A DNA stretch of 38,223 bases from the NCBI GenBank assembly GCA_903923465.1, contig CAIXXP010000130.1, forward strand, positions 1-38,223. Direction: 5' to 3'. Position numbers and translations under genes: made by a program. The notes beneath the pieces were generated by a model. That model did not search any database. It was not told where the DNA came from and was given only the letters and a program-made list of their open reading frames with translations. Positions within the stretch are counted from its first letter, which is position 1; every line of letters starts with the position of its first letter. Source of the DNA: an uncultured Sphingomonadales bacterium. Its GTDB lineage: Bacteria; Pseudomonadota; Alphaproteobacteria; Sphingomonadales; Sphingomonadaceae. This document shows, piece by piece, positions 35,243 to 38,223 of this stretch.

Positions 35243-37483
35243 TCACAACGTCTTGGAAACCCCCACAAACACCCCGCGCCGCTGGCCGAACGAGGGCGCA
35301 CCCACGCCGACGCCGGTGCCGTCGCGGATTTCATAGACCTTGTCGAACAGGTTCTCGACATCCAGCCGCACATCGAAGCCGCTGGCGCCAAAGCTGTGGC
35401 CGATGGAGAGGTTTACCGTGGCATAGGCGGGCAGATGCGCGCCGTTGGGCACGGATTCGCCGCCCGGCAAATCCAGCGCGCGACGCAGGCCGGAGCCATA
35501 GAGCAGGTCGGCGCTGATACGACTGCCCGCCAGCGCGCCGTGGCTCCAGCGATAGGAGCCGCCGGCCGAGCCGGTGAGGGTCTGGTTGTGGTCGAGATAG
35601 ATGTAGTGCGTGGCGATGTAGTTCAGATCGATCTGGCTGAAATTATACTGGTTGGAATCAATGCCGGTGCCCTGCGCCTTGTCCACCGAGATATTGGCAT
35701 AGGCGGACAGCCCGTGGTGGACGTAGTTGAGGCTCATCTCGGCGCCGATGATGCGCCCCTTGGCATAGTTGAACGGGGTGAGGATGATCGGCGCGCCGAA
35801 CTGGCCCTCGTCCACCAGATGCGTCGAGCGGCGGAAATAGCCATCCAGCCCCAGCACGAGGCCGGGCAGGAGTTTCTGCTGAATGCCGGCATCGAGATAG
35901 TTCTCGCGCTGGGCATAGGCCGGGTTGGCAACGCGGACATTGGGCGTGGCGACCGTGCCGAACAGCGGCGCCAGATTGCTGCCGGCCACCAGTTCGAACG
36001 GGGCGGGCGAGAAATAGCGGGCATAGCCGACATGGCCGGTGAAGCCGCCGCCGAGGAAGCCGGGGCCGGGCGTCCACACCATGTTCACCCGGGGGGAGAA
36101 CTGGCGCTCGTGGCGGATGACGTCGTTCTCGTCGAAGCGCCCGCCATAGTTCAGCACCAGCCGGGGGGTCAGCTGCCACTCATCCTGCAGATAGGCGCTG
36201 TAGGTCGTCTGGCTGACGCTGGTGGTCTGGGCAAAGGCGTCGGGCGGGGTACCTGGGGTATAGGTGCCGGGCTGGTAGCCCAGCTCGGGTCGGGTGGGGT
36301 CGTAGACGTCGCCGCTGGTGGGGAATAGCTGCGTCTGCGTCTGGGTTTTGGAGTGATCGCGCTGAAGGAACAGGCCGAAGCGCAGCGTGTGGGCGCTACC
36401 CAGCTTGTAGACCCCGTCGAACTGGGCGCCATAGGCGACATCATGCTTGGCGGCGGCCTGTGCCATGCCGTTGAACAGCAGCTCGCCGGCGACGTCGGGG
36501 TGATAGTCCAGCGCCGAAACCCGCGCGAACAGCGAGGTTTGTGCGGTGAAGGCGCCCGCGCTGTGCAACAGGCTGAAGGCGCCGAAGCCGGTGGCCTGCA
36601 ACTGGGTTTCGTTAAGATCCTCGCTGGGAAAGGTGGAGACGCCGTCCAGCGTGTAGCCGTTGCTGGGCTGCAACCCCACGGGATTGGGGATCTGGAAATG
36701 CTGGTTGGAATAGCCGCCGGTGAAGGCGATGCGGTCGTTGTCACCCAGGATGTGGTCGATATAGCCGAAGGTGCTGAACTGGTTGGTCTTGTCGTGCACG
36801 GCGCTGGTGTTGCCGTTCACATTGTCGATGCCCAGCGCGTTGTGCTTGTAGTCGCCGGAGGCAAACCAGGTGGTGGCGCCGGAGCTGCCCGAAAGCTGCA
36901 CGCTCGGCTCGATGGTATCGTGGCTGCCGCCGTAAAGGCTGAAGGTGGTGGCATCCTTCAGGCCGGATTTGGTGGTGATGTCGATGATGCCCGCCGTGCG
37001 CAGGCCATATTGCGCCGGTAGCGTGCCGGTGACGAGGTCCAGCTTCTCGATCAGGCGGGGCGAGAGGGTCTGGCCGAACACCGCGATGCTTTCGGGCAGG
37101 ATGACGCCGTTGAGGCGATATTGCACGCCATTGTGCTCGTCTCGCACGTGGAACTGGCCGAACTGGTCCTGGCTGACGCCGGGCAATTGCAGGATGATGT
37201 CGTTGATTGGCTGGTTGTCGCTGCCCGGCAGGTTCTGGATCGCGGCATTGCTGAGGGTATAGGTGGAGGCGCCGAGGCTCGGCTTGATGCTTTCGCGCGC
37301 GGTATCTAGGCGGTGGCCGGTGACGACAATCTCGGCGCCGGTAGGGGGTGCCGCCGGGGTGGTGTCGGCTCCGCTGGCGCCGGCCTCCGTGTTCGCCAGG
37401 GCCGCGCCGGCATGGGCGCAGGCCAGTGCCCACAGAGCCACCCCCAGCGCGCGTGGGGCAGGCAAACGGCGCGGAGTGGTCAT
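35243..37483 (-). CDS. TonB-dependent receptor
   Basis: The 746-residue outer-membrane receptor has a signal peptide (about 1-30), a TonB-box-like EIVVTGHRL (51-59), a plug domain (SDNQPINDIILQLPGVSQDQ, then DLVTGTLPAQYGLRTAGIID) and a 22-strand-type barrel ending in RGVFVGVSKTL. Such receptors import scarce ligands (iron chelates, metals, vitamins, sugars) using TonB energy. The ATG at 37483 has AAGGGAA upstream; a longer frame to 37582 runs through the promoter region and is rejected. The ligand is not known. It converges on the CACGCG protein gene. Confidence 0.9.
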   Translation of the reverse strand: MTTPRRLPAPRALGVALWALACAHAGAALANTEAGASGADTTPAAPPTGAEIVVTGHRLDTARESIKPSLGASTYTLSNAAIQNLPGSDNQPINDIILQLPGVSQDQFGQFHVRDEHNGVQYRLNGVILPESIAVFGQTLSPRLIEKLDLVTGTLPAQYGLRTAGIIDITTKSGLKDATTFSLYGGSHDTIEPSVQLSGSSGATTWFASGDYKHNALGIDNVNGNTSAVHDKTNQFSTFGYIDHILGDNDRIAFTGGYSNQHFQIPNPVGLQPSNGYTLDGVSTFPSEDLNETQLQATGFGAFSLLHSAGAFTAQTSLFARVSALDYHPDVAGELLFNGMAQAAAKHDVAYGAQFDGVYKLGSAHTLRFGLFLQRDHSKTQTQTQLFPTSGDVYDPTRPELGYQPGTYTPGTPPDAFAQTTSVSQTTYSAYLQDEWQLTPRLVLNYGGRFDENDVIRHERQFSPRVNMVWTPGPGFLGGGFTGHVGYARYFSPAPFELVAGSNLAPLFGTVATPNVRVANPAYAQRENYLDAGIQQKLLPGLVLGLDGYFRRSTHLVDEGQFGAPIILTPFNYAKGRIIGAEMSLNYVHHGLSAYANISVDKAQGTGIDSNQYNFSQIDLNYIATHYIYLDHNQTLTGSAGGSYRWSHGALAGSRISADLLYGSGLRRALDLPGGESVPNGAHLPAYATVNLSIGHSFGASGFDVRLDVENLFDKVYEIRDGTGVGVGAPSFGQRRGVFVGVSKTL

Positions 37484-37522
37484 GAAATTCCCTTTGAAAC
37501 GCGGCGGCGGAAGCTGATGTGA

Positions 37523-37535
37523 TAAAGTTACATTA
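37523..37535. promoter_or_regulatory. AT-rich imperfect palindrome before the TonB receptor
   Basis: TAAAGTTACATTA (plus strand) is an imperfect palindrome of the form TAA-N-GT-N-AC-N-TTA and lies 40 bp before the receptor ATG in an AT-rich spot. Receptor genes are often controlled by metal regulators of the Fur/Zur family that bind AT-rich dyads, but this string is not a clear match to a known box. The 339-bp gap 37484-37822 holds this site and the terminator of the next receptor, and otherwise nothing I can name. Confidence 0.35.
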
Positions 37536-37764
37536 GCGGCTGTGTGGGTGAACGCTGTATGAACCGTAAGGCCGTGCTGCAAGCGCGAAAAGCGAGTCGT
37601 TCCGCAGTTGCGACGAATTGAACGCAGGGGCGCGAAAATGGCGGTGGCGGAAAGCGGCTGCCGAGCGGCCGGACCGGCTCATCCTAATGAGTCGCGGAGG
37701 TGGCGGGGGGCCATTGGCGCCGTCTGGCGGTGAACGTGGCGATGCCGGGGAGCGGGCGCGCCCC

Positions 37765-37798
37765 AATAGAAACGGGCCGGAGATTTCTCCCCGGCCCG
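37765..37798 (-). terminator. rho-independent terminator of the partial TonB receptor gene
   Basis: On the minus strand an 11-bp stem (CGGGCCGGGGA paired with TCTCCGGCCCG, one G-T wobble) closes a GAAA loop (37773-37798) and is followed by TTTCTATT (37772-37765). It lies 25 bp after the stop of the partial receptor gene and should end its transcript. Confidence 0.85.
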
Positions 37799-37822
37799 CC
37801 AGTTTGCAATTCGTATGCAGGA

Positions 37823-38223
37823 TCAGAAGCGAACCTTGAGCTGCGCTTCATAGGCGGCGGGCGCCTGATAGATATACAGCGTCGAGGCGCCGGGAGTGCC
37901 GCCACCCTGCGAGATCGCCGAGCGGTCGTTCAGCGGGTTGTTGACCGTGACGCCGGCGGTGATGTTGCCCAAGGTGACGCTGCCCGAGAGCACGCCATAG
38001 CTGTAGGCGGCCAGGGTGGCGTTGTTGGCGGGCGTGACGCTGTCGATGTTCACCCACTGCTTGCCGGTGAACTTGTGCAGGTAGCTCAGCTTGAAGCGAC
38101 CCAGATTGTAGACCGCGCCCAGCATCGCCGTGTAGTTGGGGGCGTTGGTCAGCCACAGGTGGGTGACCGCGTCCTTCGAGGTCATCAACGTGCCGTTGGC
38201 GATCACGGTCAGGCCCTTGATCA
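37823..38223 (-). CDS. TonB-dependent receptor, C-terminal part (cut by window edge)
   Basis: The frame is open to the last base of the window, so the start lies outside. The visible 133 or so residues show beta strands (AMLGAVYNLGRFKLSYLHKF, then VTLGNITAGVTVNNPLND) and end in QLKVRF, the aromatic C-terminal residue used for outer-membrane barrel assembly. This fits the end of a TonB-dependent receptor. A GTG at 38206 could act as a start in the visible part, but the sequence before it continues the barrel pattern. Ligand unknown. Confidence 0.72.
   Translation of the reverse strand, partial: IKGLTVIANGTLMTSKDAVTHLWLTNAPNYTAMLGAVYNLGRFKLSYLHKFTGKQWVNIDSVTPANNATLAAYSYGVLSGSVTLGNITAGVTVNNPLNDRSAISQGGGTPGASTLYIYQAPAAYEAQLKVRF

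Overview
The window is high-GC DNA from an alphaproteobacterium, most likely a sphingomonad (Novosphingobium/Sphingobium type). The pointers are the TonB-dependent receptors, an NAD-linked fds-type formate dehydrogenase, a CYP101-like P450 beside acyl-CoA genes, and a GumB/GumC-style exopolysaccharide (EPS) locus. The genus is inferred from gene content only. I see no rRNA, tRNA, CRISPR array, insertion sequence or phage gene.

Region 1 (1-6.7 kb) is a catabolic block: acyl-CoA ligase, TetR regulator and cytochrome P450 (overlapping stop/start), alpha-methylacyl-CoA racemase-type enzyme, second acyl-CoA ligase. Together they could hydroxylate a hydrophobic substrate, activate the resulting acid as a CoA thioester and set the stereochemistry of a 2-methyl branch before beta-oxidation. 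Two dyads lie in front of tetR, and a 15-bp tandem repeat lies in front of the racemase.

Region 2 (6.8-22.9 kb) is an EPS locus on both strands. It holds an ATP-grasp protein and a flavoprotein with overlapping ORFs, a GT4 glycosyltransferase, a broken GumC/Wzc-like gene, a Wzy-like polymerase, a GH44 glycoside hydrolase, a Wzx-like flippase, a Wza/GumB-like export protein, an apparently intact GumC/Wzc-like gene, a WecG/TagA-type glycosyltransferase and an initiating sugar-phosphate transferase. Both GumC-like proteins carry a kinase-like C-terminal domain without a recognisable Walker A motif. The ATP-grasp/flavoprotein pair is the part with the least obvious function.

Region 3 (23.2-33.4 kb) holds a YheS-type ABC-F ATPase and a one-carbon block: frmA, a VOC-family gene, fdsG, fdsB, fdsA, fdsD and purU. 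It converts formaldehyde (as its glutathione adduct) and 10-formyl-tetrahydrofolate toward formate, and formate to CO2. fdsA has an in-frame amber codon at codon 768 of 973, so formate dehydrogenase is probably inactive unless the codon is read through or is a sequence error. fdsC and an S-formylglutathione hydrolase gene are absent from the window.

Region 4 (33.4-38.2 kb) encodes a DUF2946-like membrane protein, an outer-membrane protein whose predicted mature end is Cys-rich, a TonB-dependent receptor, and the C-terminal end of a second TonB-dependent receptor cut by the window edge.

Four intergenic spaces (about 22.97, 25.13, 32.16 and 35.04 kb) hold copies of one dispersed repeat, roughly 170-210 bp long, usually bounded by G/C hairpins. 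This family and the two broken genes are the most notable genome-scale signals.
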